Shown in pieces: positions 7,969-17,096 of a DNA stretch of 64,000 nucleotides. The stretch lies in contig NZ_RQJO01000010.1 of NCBI RefSeq assembly GCF_003858635.1, forward strand, positions 124,001 through 188,000, in the 5' to 3' direction. Numbering within the stretch: the stretch's first letter is position 1; each line of letters starts with the position of its first letter. The translations under genes were made by a program, and so were the position numbers. The notes under the pieces were generated by a model that saw nothing but the letters and a program-made list of their open reading frames with translations, did no database searches and was not told where the DNA came from. The stretch is from Larkinella rosea. GTDB lineage: Bacteria; Bacteroidota; Bacteroidia; Cytophagales; Spirosomataceae.

Positions 7969-10953
7969 ATGCGTCACTGCGCTTTTCTTTTCATTTGCTA
8001 TTTCCTTTTCCAACAAACGTCGCTCGTCGCGCAAACGACCAAACGCCCGCTAACCCATGCCGATTACGACCGCTGGCAAACCGTTCGCTTCGAGAAGCAT
8101 TCCAACAATGGCCAGTGGCTCAGCTACCAGATCGATCCGCAGGAAGGCGATGGGGTTCTGGAGTTGATTCGGGTGCCGGGCTCCCCGCCGGCGAAAAAGT
8201 CAGACCCAACCCTGGAAGCCAAGGCGGGCGGACCAAATGCATCCACGAATCGCCAGGCTGTCCCATTAAATCCATCAGAGACCAAAAAATATGTATTCGC
8301 ACGGGGGTATCTGGCGCAGTTTACGCCCGACAGCCGGTTTCTGGTGATGCGGCTAAAGGCGCCGTTCAAACTAACGCGGGAGGCTAAAAAGAAAAAAGTC
8401 AAGGCGGATCAATTGCCGAAAGATAGTTTGCTGGTGTTCAATCTCGAAACCGGAAACCGGATCGGTTTTGCCAATATCAAATCGTATACCCTTCCGAAAG
8501 AAAGCGGGTCGTGGGCGGCCATTTTGCAGGAACACCAGGAAGTAAAAGGCGTGAAAAAAGACTCTACAGCCCAAAAACCGGCATCACGGGTTCGGGCCAC
8601 GGCATCCACGAAAAAGCCAAAAGGCGACGATCTGATCCTGCTGAATCTGGAAACCGGTGCCACGCAATCATTCCGGTACGTGACGTACGCAACGGTTTCG
8701 GATAATGGCAATACGGTTTTTTATACGAAGGACGCGGTAAACGATACACTGAAAAAAGCGGGAGTATTTATTTTCGACACCAAAAAACAGAACGAAATGC
8801 TGGTCGATACAAGCTCGAAACGCAAAGTGTATAAAGGACTGGCCGTCGATAAAACCGGTACGCAACTGGCCTGGATGGCCACCGGCGACAGCGCCGAAGC
8901 GGATGTCCGGGCGTATACGCTGTATTACAAACACCTGGTTCCGGCCGGTTCTATCCCGACTAAAAAACGAAAAACGGCCCCGGTTTTTGCCGGTTCATCG
9001 GGGCAAACGGTTGTGCTGGCCGATACCCTGACCAAAGCCTATCCCAAAGGCTGGAATGTGAATGAATACCGGACGCCATCCTTTTCAGAAGACGGAAAGC
9101 GGTTGTATTTCGCGACGTCGATTTTGCCGCCCAAACCGATCAAAGACTCGACGGTATTGGACGAAGAGCGGGTAAAAGTAGACGTCTGGAGCTGGAACGA
9201 CCCGACGATTCAGCCGATGCAACTCAAGCAGTTGAAGCAGGAAAAAGAACGCGGTTTTCTGGCGGTTTGTGATTTAACGACTGGTGGTATTACGCAATTG
9301 GGAAACCGGGATATGCCCAATGTTCAGATTGATCTTAAATCCGACCAACCCTACTGGCTGGGACTGAGTAATTTGCCGTACCAGATCAACAGCATGTGGG
9401 ACCCCGGTCAGACGGATGTGTACTTGATCAACTCAAAAACCGGTCAGAAAAAACAGATCGCCAACGACGCCCGGGTGTCGTACGCCCAGTTGTCGCCGGG
9501 TGGTAAATACGCCTGGTGGTACGACGAGCGCGATTCGCTCTGGCGGGCCTGGTCGCTGGCAGAAGGCAAACGCATTGACCTGACGCGGGGCATTCCGGTG
9601 CGGTTTTTCGACGAAGAACATGACACCCCCGACCTGCCCGGCAGTTACGGAGCCGCCGGCTGGACCAAAGACGACCGCTATGTGCTGATTTATGATCGCT
9701 TCGATCTGTGGCGCATCGACCCGACAGGGCAGGAAAAACCGGTCAACCTGACGGCGGGCTACGGGCGTAAAAACCGCATTCGGCTGCGTCGCACCAATCT
9801 CGATCCGGAGGAAAAATTTGTTACGCTGACGGGAAACCTCTGGCTGACCGGTTTTTGGGAAAACGATAAATCGACGGGAATTTTGAAGAAACCGGTCGAA
9901 AATCCGGGGGTCGATCCGGTTATTTTAACAAAGGGCGGTTACCGGTTCTCTGGTTTATCAAAAGCGAAAAAAGGGCCGACGCTGACCTTTCAGAAAGGCA
10001 ACTTCCGCGAATCCAACAACCTGTACCTGACGGATACGACCTTTGCCGAATTGCAGCAATTGACAGACATCAATCCCCAACAGGACAGCGTTCGCTGGGG
10101 TACTGTTGAATTGGTTAAATGGGTTGGGAACAATGGTGCCAAGCTGGAAGGACTTCTGTATAAACCGGATGATTTCGACCCCAGGAAGAAATACCCGATG
10201 TTAGTGTATTACTACGAACGCAATGCCGAAACGCTGAACGACTACAAAACACCCGCGCCCAGCCGCTCAACGATCAACATGGCATACTGTGTATCAAACG
10301 GTTACCTGGTTTTTGTCCCCGATATTGTTTATACGACCGGAATACCGGGCCAGAACGCCTACGACTGCATTGTGCCGGGTGTGCTGAATTTACTGGAAAA
10401 AGGGTTCGTCGACCGCGACCGCATCGGGTTGCAGGGCCAGAGCTGGGGCGGTTATCAGACAGCCTATCTGGTAACCCGGACGAATCTGTTCAAAGCCGCC
10501 ATGGCCGGTGCGCCGGTGGTGAACATGACCAGCGCTTACGGCGGCATTCGGTGGGGAACCGGCATGAGCCGCATGTTCCAGTACGAAAAAACACAGAGCC
10601 GCATTGGCGGAACGCTCTGGGACAAACCCATGAATTACCTCGAAAGCTCCCCGCTGTTTTACGCCAACCGCATCGAAACCCCGCTCCTGCTGATGGCCAA
10701 CGATCAGGATGGTGCAGTGCCCTGGTACCAGAGCATCGAGTTTTATTCGGCGCTCCGGCGGCTGGGCAAACCGGCCTGGCTGCTGGTGTACAATGGCGAG
10801 GATCATAACCTGACCCAGCGGCACAACGCCAAAGATCTCAGTATCCGGATGTATCAGTTTTTTGATCATTACCTGAAAGATGCTGCGCTGCCTCCGTGGA
10901 TGAAACAGGGCCGGTCGGCGGTGGAAAAAGAACTCGGGATTATGAAGTATTGA
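7969..10953 (+). CDS. S9-family (prolyl oligopeptidase-type) serine peptidase
   Basis: 994 residues. An N-terminal hydrophobic stretch ending ...SLVAQ (about residue 22) looks like a signal peptide, so the enzyme is periplasmic or secreted. A long beta-propeller region (about 30-720) with Lys/Pro-rich insertions precedes the alpha/beta-hydrolase catalytic domain. Catalytic residues are visible: Ser825 in GQSWGGY, Asp914 in NDQDGAVPW and His946 in GEDHN. It should cleave oligopeptides, probably dipeptidyl-peptidase or acylaminoacyl-peptidase like; specificity is not readable. The length is at the upper end for the family. Confidence 0.88.
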   Translation: MRHCAFLFICYFLFQQTSLVAQTTKRPLTHADYDRWQTVRFEKHSNNGQWLSYQIDPQEGDGVLELIRVPGSPPAKKSDPTLEAKAGGPNASTNRQAVPLNPSETKKYVFARGYLAQFTPDSRFLVMRLKAPFKLTREAKKKKVKADQLPKDSLLVFNLETGNRIGFANIKSYTLPKESGSWAAILQEHQEVKGVKKDSTAQKPASRVRATASTKKPKGDDLILLNLETGATQSFRYVTYATVSDNGNTVFYTKDAVNDTLKKAGVFIFDTKKQNEMLVDTSSKRKVYKGLAVDKTGTQLAWMATGDSAEADVRAYTLYYKHLVPAGSIPTKKRKTAPVFAGSSGQTVVLADTLTKAYPKGWNVNEYRTPSFSEDGKRLYFATSILPPKPIKDSTVLDEERVKVDVWSWNDPTIQPMQLKQLKQEKERGFLAVCDLTTGGITQLGNRDMPNVQIDLKSDQPYWLGLSNLPYQINSMWDPGQTDVYLINSKTGQKKQIANDARVSYAQLSPGGKYAWWYDERDSLWRAWSLAEGKRIDLTRGIPVRFFDEEHDTPDLPGSYGAAGWTKDDRYVLIYDRFDLWRIDPTGQEKPVNLTAGYGRKNRIRLRRTNLDPEEKFVTLTGNLWLTGFWENDKSTGILKKPVENPGVDPVILTKGGYRFSGLSKAKKGPTLTFQKGNFRESNNLYLTDTTFAELQQLTDINPQQDSVRWGTVELVKWVGNNGAKLEGLLYKPDDFDPRKKYPMLVYYYERNAETLNDYKTPAPSRSTINMAYCVSNGYLVFVPDIVYTTGIPGQNAYDCIVPGVLNLLEKGFVDRDRIGLQGQSWGGYQTAYLVTRTNLFKAAMAGAPVVNMTSAYGGIRWGTGMSRMFQYEKTQSRIGGTLWDKPMNYLESSPLFYANRIETPLLLMANDQDGAVPWYQSIEFYSALRRLGKPAWLLVYNGEDHNLTQRHNAKDLSIRMYQFFDHYLKDAALPPWMKQGRSAVEKELGIMKY

Positions 10954-10989
10954 CCGGGAATCAGGAAAGAGGAGCAACCTGCTTTCAAA

Positions 10990-11029
10990 CCCAAATCAAA
11001 AACCGTCCCGAACCAAATTTTGATTTGGG
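10990..11029 (+). terminator. Hairpin downstream of the S9 peptidase
   Basis: CCCAAATCAAAA (10990-11001) pairs perfectly with TTTTGATTTGGG (11018-11029), a 12-bp stem with a 16-nt loop, 37 bp after the stop. No clean T-run follows, so termination is a guess. Confidence 0.4.
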
Positions 11030-11092
11030 AGTCAGGACGAAAGAAAGTTTATGAAAACGCCCTCCCAGTTTACTAAAATTGCCGCTTTCGTC

Positions 11093-11100
11093 TATATTTG
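11093..11100 (+). promoter_or_regulatory. Bacteroidota -7 box for the beta-propeller gene
   Basis: TATATTTG at 11093-11100 is a perfect TAnnTTTG box. It covers the upstream TTG that would otherwise open the following reading frame and so supports the internal ATG at 11137 as start. Confidence 0.6.
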
Positions 11101-11136
11101 CGTAATATCCAAAGATATAACCCTTCTATTAGCAGC

Positions 11137-12408
11137 ATGAAAAAACAGAGTTTGGTTGCCCTTGCCACCTTATTAACAACGGGGGCTTTTGCCCAGCAGG
11201 ACCCCATTCAGTTCACAGCCAAAGGAATTGTAGTTCTGTCCGACGCCGACATGGCTGCTTCTGCCCTGGTTGATGGTAACTTGTACAAAAGTAAAACCAG
11301 CCGCGATGCGTTGACGGTTGTCAAATTTCCGCTCGATCGCTCGGGTCAAAACATTACAACGGCGCCCATTTCCAATTCATCGGTGCTCTACGACAAAGCC
11401 GCCGTAGTAACGCCCAACGGACGCTTCGCTTTCGTGCTGGAAGGGCGCGGTCAATTGGGCGATAGCCTGGCGACGCTGAAAGGCGGTATAAAAGACCTGC
11501 CATCCGCAGCCCGGATGTTTATTGTCGATCTGGCCCCGGCTAAGCCGACGGCCAAAGTCGTGAGTGTTGGCGCATTGCCGACGGCCATCACGATCAATCC
11601 GCAGGGAAATACGCTGGCCGTTGCTTCGGGTGAAGCCGGAAAAGAAATGCGACTGATCGAGATCGACAATACCGGTACACCGAAACGCGTCATTACGGCC
11701 CCTTCTCCGGTTCCGGGCGCCCGGATTACGGACCTGGTGTGGAGTCCGGCGGGTGATTTTATTGCTTACTCGATTGAAGATTCGCAGGAAGTAGGCGTGA
11801 TGAAATACTCACTCGACGCAGCTAAAAAACCGAACATCGTTCCGCACGGCAAGCCGATTAAAGTAGGTGGATTGCCCGCAACCGGTAAATTCTCTCCCGA
11901 CGGAAAATTCTTCATTGTATCCGATATCAAGAAAGCCGCCAATGCCCAGGGCGCTGGCAAAGGTGAATTGTTCGTCGTTCAGTTTAGCACCGAAGATACA
12001 CCTGGCGAACACAAAATTGTGTCGCAAACCGCTTCGGGCGAGAGCGCAGAAGCACTGACGGTTAGCCCGGATGGTTCGATGGTGATTGTGGCTAATTCGG
12101 GTCAGTCGTACCAGCCTTTTTCCAACGCCGGTGCCGGTAAAAGCTCCCTTTCGGTTTATTCACTGGATAAGGAAGGGAAGTTAACGCTGGCGAACGAATA
12201 TCCATTCGAAGGAATTTCTCCCCAGAGCATCGAATTTGACAAGAGCGGCAATGCGATCGCCGTGGCGGTTTCAGAATACCTCGACTATGGCGACCGCTCC
12301 GGTGCCATCGAATTCTGGAAAGTGACCAAAGGCGACAAACCATCGCTGGAAAAAATGCCGGGTAAAATCAATGTAACCCGCGGTTCTCACACGGTACGCG
12401 TTTATTAG
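11137..12408 (+). CDS. Secreted beta-propeller (YncE/lactonase-like) protein
   Basis: 423 residues. A signal peptide (Lys-rich start, hydrophobic core, cleavage near GAFAQ, residue 20) precedes repeated beta-propeller strands with AITINPQGNTLAVASGE-like, SPDGKFF and SPDGSMVIVANSGQ motifs, typical of WD40/YVTN/lactonase-type seven-bladed propellers. Catalytic residues of 6-phosphogluconolactonase cannot be confirmed, so only the fold is claimed. The start is chosen after the TAnnTTTG box; the longer TTG frame begins inside that promoter. A strong hairpin ends the unit. Confidence 0.8.
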   Translation: MKKQSLVALATLLTTGAFAQQDPIQFTAKGIVVLSDADMAASALVDGNLYKSKTSRDALTVVKFPLDRSGQNITTAPISNSSVLYDKAAVVTPNGRFAFVLEGRGQLGDSLATLKGGIKDLPSAARMFIVDLAPAKPTAKVVSVGALPTAITINPQGNTLAVASGEAGKEMRLIEIDNTGTPKRVITAPSPVPGARITDLVWSPAGDFIAYSIEDSQEVGVMKYSLDAAKKPNIVPHGKPIKVGGLPATGKFSPDGKFFIVSDIKKAANAQGAGKGELFVVQFSTEDTPGEHKIVSQTASGESAEALTVSPDGSMVIVANSGQSYQPFSNAGAGKSSLSVYSLDKEGKLTLANEYPFEGISPQSIEFDKSGNAIAVAVSEYLDYGDRSGAIEFWKVTKGDKPSLEKMPGKINVTRGSHTVRVY

Positions 12409-12417
12409 TTATGAATG

Positions 12418-12472
12418 AAGCGGTATGAATGAAGAGTTGGCTGACGCATATAACTCTTCATTCATACCGCTT
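12418..12472. terminator. Long perfect inverted repeat between convergent genes
   Basis: A 21-bp arm (12418-12438, starting AAGCGGTATGAATGAAG) is perfectly complementary to 12452-12472, with a 13-nt loop. The arms contain the simple repeat ATGAATGAAG. It lies just after the propeller gene and just before the stop of the convergent lipoprotein gene, so it could terminate both. Confidence 0.75.
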
Positions 12473-12474
12473 AA

Positions 12475-12771
12475 TTAAACGCGTTCCCACCGGAATTGCT
12501 TCTTGACTTTCTTCTTTTTTCCGTCCCCTTTCTCTTTTTTGAGTCCTTTGCGGTCGCTGGCCATCGAAGCCCGGGCGCCTTCTCCTTTGCGATTCGACAG
12601 CCACCAGGTTGGGCTGTGCATCGTTCCGAATGTGGTTCCCCGATAAATTCGTCCGCCATGCTGATGCTCCATCCGAACGTGACAACTCCTGATCGGACAG
12701 TTGGAAGCCATGCAACCCGTTAGCAACCAGCCACTCACTAAGCTCACCCACAATCCCCGGCGCTGTTTCAT
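12475..12771 (-). CDS. Small lipoprotein with very basic C-terminus
   Basis: 98 residues. The N-terminus has two Arg, a hydrophobic core and the lipobox LTGC with Cys20, so it should be a lipidated outer- or inner-membrane protein. After the lipobox comes a Cys/His-containing segment (NCPIRSCHVRMEHQHGG), a WW-containing middle, and a strongly basic Lys-rich tail (residues about 77-91). I know of no assigned function for such proteins. Two in-frame alternatives on other frames of this stretch are shadows. Confidence 0.7.
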   Translation of the reverse strand: MKQRRGLWVSLVSGWLLTGCMASNCPIRSCHVRMEHQHGGRIYRGTTFGTMHSPTWWLSNRKGEGARASMASDRKGLKKEKGDGKKKKVKKQFRWERV

Positions 12772-12782
12772 GTTATACTAGT

Positions 12783-12849
12783 AAAAAGCAGAAGGGATGA
12801 AAATAGAAAAAGTCTCGCTCTTTTTCAATTTTCATCCCTTCTGCTTTTT
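12783..12849. terminator. 30-bp near-perfect inverted repeat
   Basis: Arms 12783-12812 and 12820-12849 pair over 30 bp with a single mismatch and a 7-nt loop. On the minus strand it begins 10 bp after the stop of the 96-aa gene and ends in a run of T, so it should terminate that gene. Confidence 0.75.
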
Positions 12850-12858
12850 GTAATTCGC

Positions 12859-13149
12859 TTACCTTCCAAATGCCAGTTCATACCCGGCGTTTACCAAATA
12901 TTCGGCAACTCGCGGCCGAACTACCCAATAAACACCATTGTCTCCGCGCACAATCCAGTGGTCGTTACCTTTTACATAGCGATTATTCGCGCAATCAATC
13001 GCCTGCATTAATGTTTTAAATTCGGACAGCCGTGCTTCTTTCAACATCTCAGCAAGTCGAGGAAATGCCACACTCCGCCTTAAACGTAGCGTAATAGTTG
13101 AATCTCGAGAATACATACACGTAGAGTAAACAATAGAATTATCTTTCAA
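12859..13149 (-). CDS. Hypothetical protein
   Basis: 96 residues, soluble, no signal peptide. The C-terminal half has NRYVKGNDHWIVRGDNG followed by YWVVRPR, an all-beta looking stretch. I do not recognise the family. A 30-bp hairpin terminator directly after the stop supports a real gene. The start is the first ATG; 385 bp without a gene lie upstream. Confidence 0.55.
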   Translation of the reverse strand: MKDNSIVYSTCMYSRDSTITLRLRRSVAFPRLAEMLKEARLSEFKTLMQAIDCANNRYVKGNDHWIVRGDNGVYWVVRPRVAEYLVNAGYELAFGR

Positions 13150-13325
13150 TCACGTGCATAAATCAGGCCAGAGATTTCTCTATTGTAACCGTTTAGTAAA
13201 ATAAGGCAATATTAGGTAAAAATTTGATTCTATCATTTACCAAAAACTAACATTTATTTCTGACGAAGTGAGTATTTTTCTATTTACATTAAAATATGTT
13301 ATTTATTGTATTTTTCCAATTTGAG

Positions 13326-13332
13326 TGTAGAA
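13326..13332 (-). promoter_or_regulatory. TTCYACA half-site (candidate enhancer)
   Basis: TGTAGAA, the complement of TTCTACA, lies about 155 bp upstream of the sigma-54-like site at 13487. The same heptamer recurs upstream of the other sigma-54-like sites in this window. Confidence 0.35.
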
Positions 13333-13486
13333 AGTCTTCCCCAGCTCATTCATCCTGTTTCTTCTGCTCCCCACCGATTCAAAGATATAATACGGTTTTT
13401 CAAATTGACCACTCTTGCCATAACCTACTAATTTACAGGATATTAATAGCGTAAGTTATAAAAAATAAAACCGGTCTTCCAACAAA

Positions 13487-13502
13487 TGGTACAGCTTTTG
13501 GA
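13487..13502 (+). promoter_or_regulatory. Sigma-54-like -24/-12 promoter of the OmpA lipoprotein gene
   Basis: TGGTACAGCTTTTGGA has the GG and the -12 region at the spacing of TGGCAC-N5-TTGCA, with C at -12 replaced by G. It is the weakest of the six sites. A start of transcription about 12 bp further on would lie beyond the upstream ATG at 13505 and so favours ATG 13535 for the gene. Confidence 0.4.
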
Positions 13503-13534
13503 TTATGCTGAGGAAACCAACGTTTCAAATTACT

Positions 13535-14266
13535 ATGAGCACTCACAGCCAATCTTTAGGATTTATTAAGATACGAGCGGTGGCACTGGTATTAGCCGGT
13601 AGTATTCTGGCGGTTGATACAATGACGGGATGTAAATCAATTCGGAATAAAACGAACAATACTCAGCGCGGAGCCATTATTGGTGCCGGTGCCGGTGCCG
13701 TAGCGGGCGGGCTGATCGGCCGGAAGTCGGGCAACACCGCCATCGGAGCTATTTTGGGCGCAACAGTCGGTGGTGCGGGTGGTGCCTTAATTGGCCGGCA
13801 GATGGACAAACAGGCAGAAGAATTACGGCGCAGACTCGAAAATGCCCGGATTGAGCGGGTTGGAGAAGGTATAAAAATCACCTTTGACTCCGATTTTCTA
13901 TTTGACGTGGATAAATACAACCTCAAGACGGCCAACCGGGAAAACATCGAGAAGCTAGCCGAAACGTTAAAAAAATACGACGATACCGAAGTTCTCATTG
14001 AAGGTCACGCCGATAACACCGGCTCGGACAAGCACAATCTGACGCTTTCGGAACGTCGGGCCAAAACCGTCGCAAAGATTCTGCAATCGGAAGGAATCAA
14101 GGGGAACCGTCTGGCGGAGAAAGGGTATGGAGAAAGTCAGCCCATTGCCGACAACAGCAGCGTAGCGGGTCGTCAGCAAAACCGCCGGGTTGAAGTAGCT
14201 ATTTTTGCTAACGATAAACTAAGAAAAGCGGCCGAACGCGGAACCATTGGAAATATAAATAGTTAA
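13535..14266 (+). CDS. OmpA-family lipoprotein with glycine-zipper domain
   Basis: 243 residues from ATG 13535. A signal sequence ends in the lipobox MTGC (Cys33). Residues about 46-88 are a glycine-zipper segment (GAGAGAVAGGLIG, GATVGGAGGALIG). A short charged helix follows, then the OmpA C-terminal peptidoglycan-binding domain (about 110-235) with IEGHADNTGS and NRRVEVAI motifs. It should sit in the outer membrane and bind peptidoglycan. The longer frame from ATG 13505 would begin within or before the inferred transcript start. The next gene follows after 29 bp and is probably co-transcribed. Confidence 0.88.
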   Translation: MSTHSQSLGFIKIRAVALVLAGSILAVDTMTGCKSIRNKTNNTQRGAIIGAGAGAVAGGLIGRKSGNTAIGAILGATVGGAGGALIGRQMDKQAEELRRRLENARIERVGEGIKITFDSDFLFDVDKYNLKTANRENIEKLAETLKKYDDTEVLIEGHADNTGSDKHNLTLSERRAKTVAKILQSEGIKGNRLAEKGYGESQPIADNSSVAGRQQNRRVEVAIFANDKLRKAAERGTIGNINS

Positions 14267-14295
14267 GCAGTTCTAAACACCTATTTTACATCGTT

Positions 14296-14751
14296 ATGGA
14301 AGCGAGAAACACAAACGGCGAAATTCTGGATCGGTTGAATACGCTATTGACGCGCACGCGTGACGGCGAACGAGGCTACCAGGAAGCCGCCGAAAATGTA
14401 AAGGATGCTGAACTGAAGAGCCTGTTTATGGCCCAGTCGCGGCAGCGGGGCGAATATGCTACGGAAATTGACCGGGAAATCCGGACGCTGGGCGGTGACC
14501 CGGAAACGAGCACGAGCCTGATGGCCGATCTCCACCGCGCCTGGATCAACATCAAAACGTCCTTTACCGGTAACGACGACAAAGCCGTTGTGGAGGAGTG
14601 TAAACGCGGTGATGGTCAGGCCCTGGATGATTATCAGGAAATCCTGAAAAACACCAGTCTGGCGGCCAGCACGCGTGAATTGCTCTTGCTACAGAAAGAA
14701 CGGATTCAAGCTGCGCACGCGTCGATGGCGCGGCTTGCTAATGTCGTTTAA
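14296..14751 (+). CDS. PA2169-family four-helix-bundle protein (DUF2383)
   Basis: 151 residues, entirely helical and soluble. The pattern (N-terminal LNTLLTRTRDGERGYQEAAE, then LFMAQSRQRGEYATEI, LGGDPE, LHRAWINIKTSFTG, and a last helix) is that of ferritin-like DUF2383 proteins, which carry His/Glu residues along the bundle; metal binding has not been shown here. It follows the OmpA lipoprotein by 29 bp and is followed by a strong terminator, so the two genes form a short operon of envelope/stress type. Confidence 0.88.
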   Translation: MEARNTNGEILDRLNTLLTRTRDGERGYQEAAENVKDAELKSLFMAQSRQRGEYATEIDREIRTLGGDPETSTSLMADLHRAWINIKTSFTGNDDKAVVEECKRGDGQALDDYQEILKNTSLAASTRELLLLQKERIQAAHASMARLANVV

Positions 14752-14769
14752 TCACCGGTTAGTGAAATG

Positions 14770-14808
14770 AAAAAGTCTTCGACCGCGGCCGGTCGAAGAC
14801 TTTTTTTT
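14770..14808 (+). terminator. Rho-independent terminator of the OmpA-DUF2383 operon
   Basis: AAAAAGTCTTCGACC (14770-14784) pairs with GGTCGAAGACTTTTT (14791-14805), loop GCGGCC, followed by T residues. A classical bidirectional-looking terminator. Confidence 0.9.
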
Positions 14809-14935
14809 GCGATCAAAAACAATCCCGCGAGACGACTAGTTGAGTATTTGACCAAACAATCAGGTCGGCAAAGAATGATAGGGAATAAATGCCACTCCAT
14901 ACGCATCAGTAATCCATCATTCCTCATTAACTATT

Positions 14936-17038
14936 ATGGAACCCACAAATACCGTAGAAAATCCGGAAGAAATCCGCTCCAGACCGGGAAAGCCTTATCC
15001 TTTGGGCGCAACCTGGGACAACGAAGGTGTCAATTTTGCCCTTTTTAGTGAACACGCTACTGGCGTTATTTTATGTTTGTTCGATGCCGAAGATTCGACC
15101 AAAGAAACCCGACGTATTCCGCTGACCGAGCGAACGGAACAGGTCTGGCACATTTATCTGGAAGCGATCCCGGCGGGACAATTGTACGGTTATCGGGTCG
15201 AAGGCCCCTTTGAACCGTCGCAGGGGCTGTTATTCAATCCGAATAAACTGCTGCTGGATCCCTACACCAAAGCCATTAGTGGTCCAATCGAAAGCCACAT
15301 CGCCCAGTTGGGATTTGCGCCCGACAATCAGGATGAAAACCGCTATTCGGAGCCTCAGAATGACGATAGTGCGCCTTTTGTGCCGAAATCGGTCGTGATT
15401 GATTCCACGTTTGATTGGGAGGATGACCAGCGACCCGATATTCCGCTCAACCGCACGATCATTTACGAACTGCACGTCAAAGGATTTACGCAGCAACATC
15501 CCGAACTGCCCAAGAAAATCCGCGGAACATACGCCGGGCTGGCAACAACCGAAGCAACGGACTATCTGAAATCGCTGGGCATCACGACGGTCGAATTGCT
15601 GCCTGTTCACCAATTCACCGGCGACAGTTACTGGGGTTACAACTCCATCGGTTTTTTTGCCCCCCATAGCGAATACGCGGTCAAAGGTGCCAGGCATAAC
15701 GTCGTTCAGGAGTTCAAGTCGATGGTTAAAGCGTTGCATAAAGCCGGCATCGAGGTAGTTCTGGATGTGGTTTACAACCACACCGCCGAAGGCAATCAGC
15801 ACGGTCCTACCCTTTCCTTTCGCGGAATCGACAATCCGGTTTATTACTGGCTGGTGGAAGAAAATCCGTTGTTTTACATGGACTACACCGGAACCGGCAA
15901 TACGGTTAACGTCAGTCATCCCCGCACGCTGCAACTGGTGATGGACAGTCTGCGGTATTGGGTGACGGAAATGCACGTCGATGGTTTTCGGTTCGATCTG
16001 GCCACGGCGCTGGCGCATAGCCTGAGTGCCGCGGGTCAGTTATCGTCGTTTCTGGAAACCATTCAGCAGGACCCGGTTTTGTCACAAGTCAAGCTGATTG
16101 CCGAACCCTGGGATATTCAGACGTATCAGGTGGGAAATTTTCCGGTAAACTGGTCGGAGTGGAACGGGAAATACCGGGATTGCGTCCGGGGATTCTGGAA
16201 AGGCGATACCGGTTTGGCGGGCGAACTGGCCGCACGGGTGCTCGGAAGCCCGGATCTGTACAACGACGGTCGCCAGCCCGCCAACAGCATTAACCTGATT
16301 ACGGCACACGACGGGTTTACGCTCAACGATTTGGTCAGTTACAACGACAAACACAATGACGCCAACGGGGAAGATAACCGGGACGGTGCCAACGACAACC
16401 GGAGTTGGAACATGGGCGCCGAAGGACCGACCGACGATGAAGCCATTCAGCGCGCGCGTGAGCAACAAAAGCGGAATTTTCTGGCAACCTTACTGTTGAG
16501 TCAGGGAACGCCGATGTTGGTAATGGGTGACGAGTGCGGACGGACCCAGCAGGGCAATAACAATGCTTATGCTCAGGACAATGAAATCAGCTGGTTCAAT
16601 TGGGAGTGGAAAGCCGACCAGCAGGCGTTGTTTGATTTTACGCGTCACCTAACAGCGCTGCGTCATAAAATGCCTTTGCTAAGCCGGCGAAAATTCTACC
16701 GTTCCGAAGAAATGGTCTGGCTCCGCATCGACGGAAAACCCATGAAAGAAGAGAACTGGGAAGACGGGATTACGCGTTGCCTGGGGCTCCTGATCAATGG
16801 AACAGAAGTGGACGAACAGAATGAAAACGGAGAAGCCATTGGCGAAGGTCATCTGCTGATTTTATTCAATGCTTTCTGGGAGCCGCTCTCTTTCAAATTA
16901 CCGAAAGTTGGCCGAAAGCATACCTGGCAGGTTTTGGTCAATACGGACCTCGACGCCAACGTTCCCTATGAAGTTTCGGCCCGCGAACCGTTTGAAATCC
17001 AGGGGCGTTCGGTGGTTTTTATGCGATTGCAGGACTAA
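14936..17038 (+). CDS. glgX: Glycogen debranching enzyme GlgX (GH13)
   Basis: 700 residues, cytoplasmic. An N-terminal CBM48/isoamylase domain (about 18-120) precedes the GH13 barrel. Conserved regions are intact: DVVYNHTAEGN (region I), GFRFDLA with nucleophile Asp354, AEPWD with acid Glu390, and TAHDGFTLND with Asp459. Length and the GlgX-specific YNDKHNDANGE-type segment fit the alpha-1,6-debranching enzyme that removes maltotetraosyl stubs from phosphorylase-limited glycogen. It stands alone here; glgB is 40 kb away. Confidence 0.93.
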   Translation: MEPTNTVENPEEIRSRPGKPYPLGATWDNEGVNFALFSEHATGVILCLFDAEDSTKETRRIPLTERTEQVWHIYLEAIPAGQLYGYRVEGPFEPSQGLLFNPNKLLLDPYTKAISGPIESHIAQLGFAPDNQDENRYSEPQNDDSAPFVPKSVVIDSTFDWEDDQRPDIPLNRTIIYELHVKGFTQQHPELPKKIRGTYAGLATTEATDYLKSLGITTVELLPVHQFTGDSYWGYNSIGFFAPHSEYAVKGARHNVVQEFKSMVKALHKAGIEVVLDVVYNHTAEGNQHGPTLSFRGIDNPVYYWLVEENPLFYMDYTGTGNTVNVSHPRTLQLVMDSLRYWVTEMHVDGFRFDLATALAHSLSAAGQLSSFLETIQQDPVLSQVKLIAEPWDIQTYQVGNFPVNWSEWNGKYRDCVRGFWKGDTGLAGELAARVLGSPDLYNDGRQPANSINLITAHDGFTLNDLVSYNDKHNDANGEDNRDGANDNRSWNMGAEGPTDDEAIQRAREQQKRNFLATLLLSQGTPMLVMGDECGRTQQGNNNAYAQDNEISWFNWEWKADQQALFDFTRHLTALRHKMPLLSRRKFYRSEEMVWLRIDGKPMKEENWEDGITRCLGLLINGTEVDEQNENGEAIGEGHLLILFNAFWEPLSFKLPKVGRKHTWQVLVNTDLDANVPYEVSAREPFEIQGRSVVFMRLQD

Positions 17039-17046
17039 AATCAGGA

Positions 17047-17096
17047 AAGAACAGACGCTGAAAGAGAGCGGTTTTCCATTATCTTTCAGCGTTCTT
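17047..17096. terminator. Hairpin between convergent glgX and the DUF3891 gene
   Basis: ACGCTGAAAG (17055-17064) pairs with CTTTCAGCGT (17083-17092), extended by AAGAAC/GTTCTT across a two-base bulge. It lies between the two stops. Confidence 0.6.

Larger units (their letters stand above)
13150..13534. other. AT-rich intergenic region between divergent genes
   Basis: No gene is seen. The region carries a TGTAGAA heptamer (13326-13332) and a sigma-54-like site (13487-13502) facing the OmpA-lipoprotein gene. The remainder is AT-rich without clear repeats. Confidence 0.6.

Noticed and set aside
14767-15048. 93-codon frame opening MKKSSTAAGRR after the DUF2383 gene
   Set aside because: It begins in the stem of a clear terminator and overlaps the start of glgX.
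15230-16018. 262-codon frame antisense to glgX
   Set aside because: A shadow frame opposite invariant GH13 motifs.
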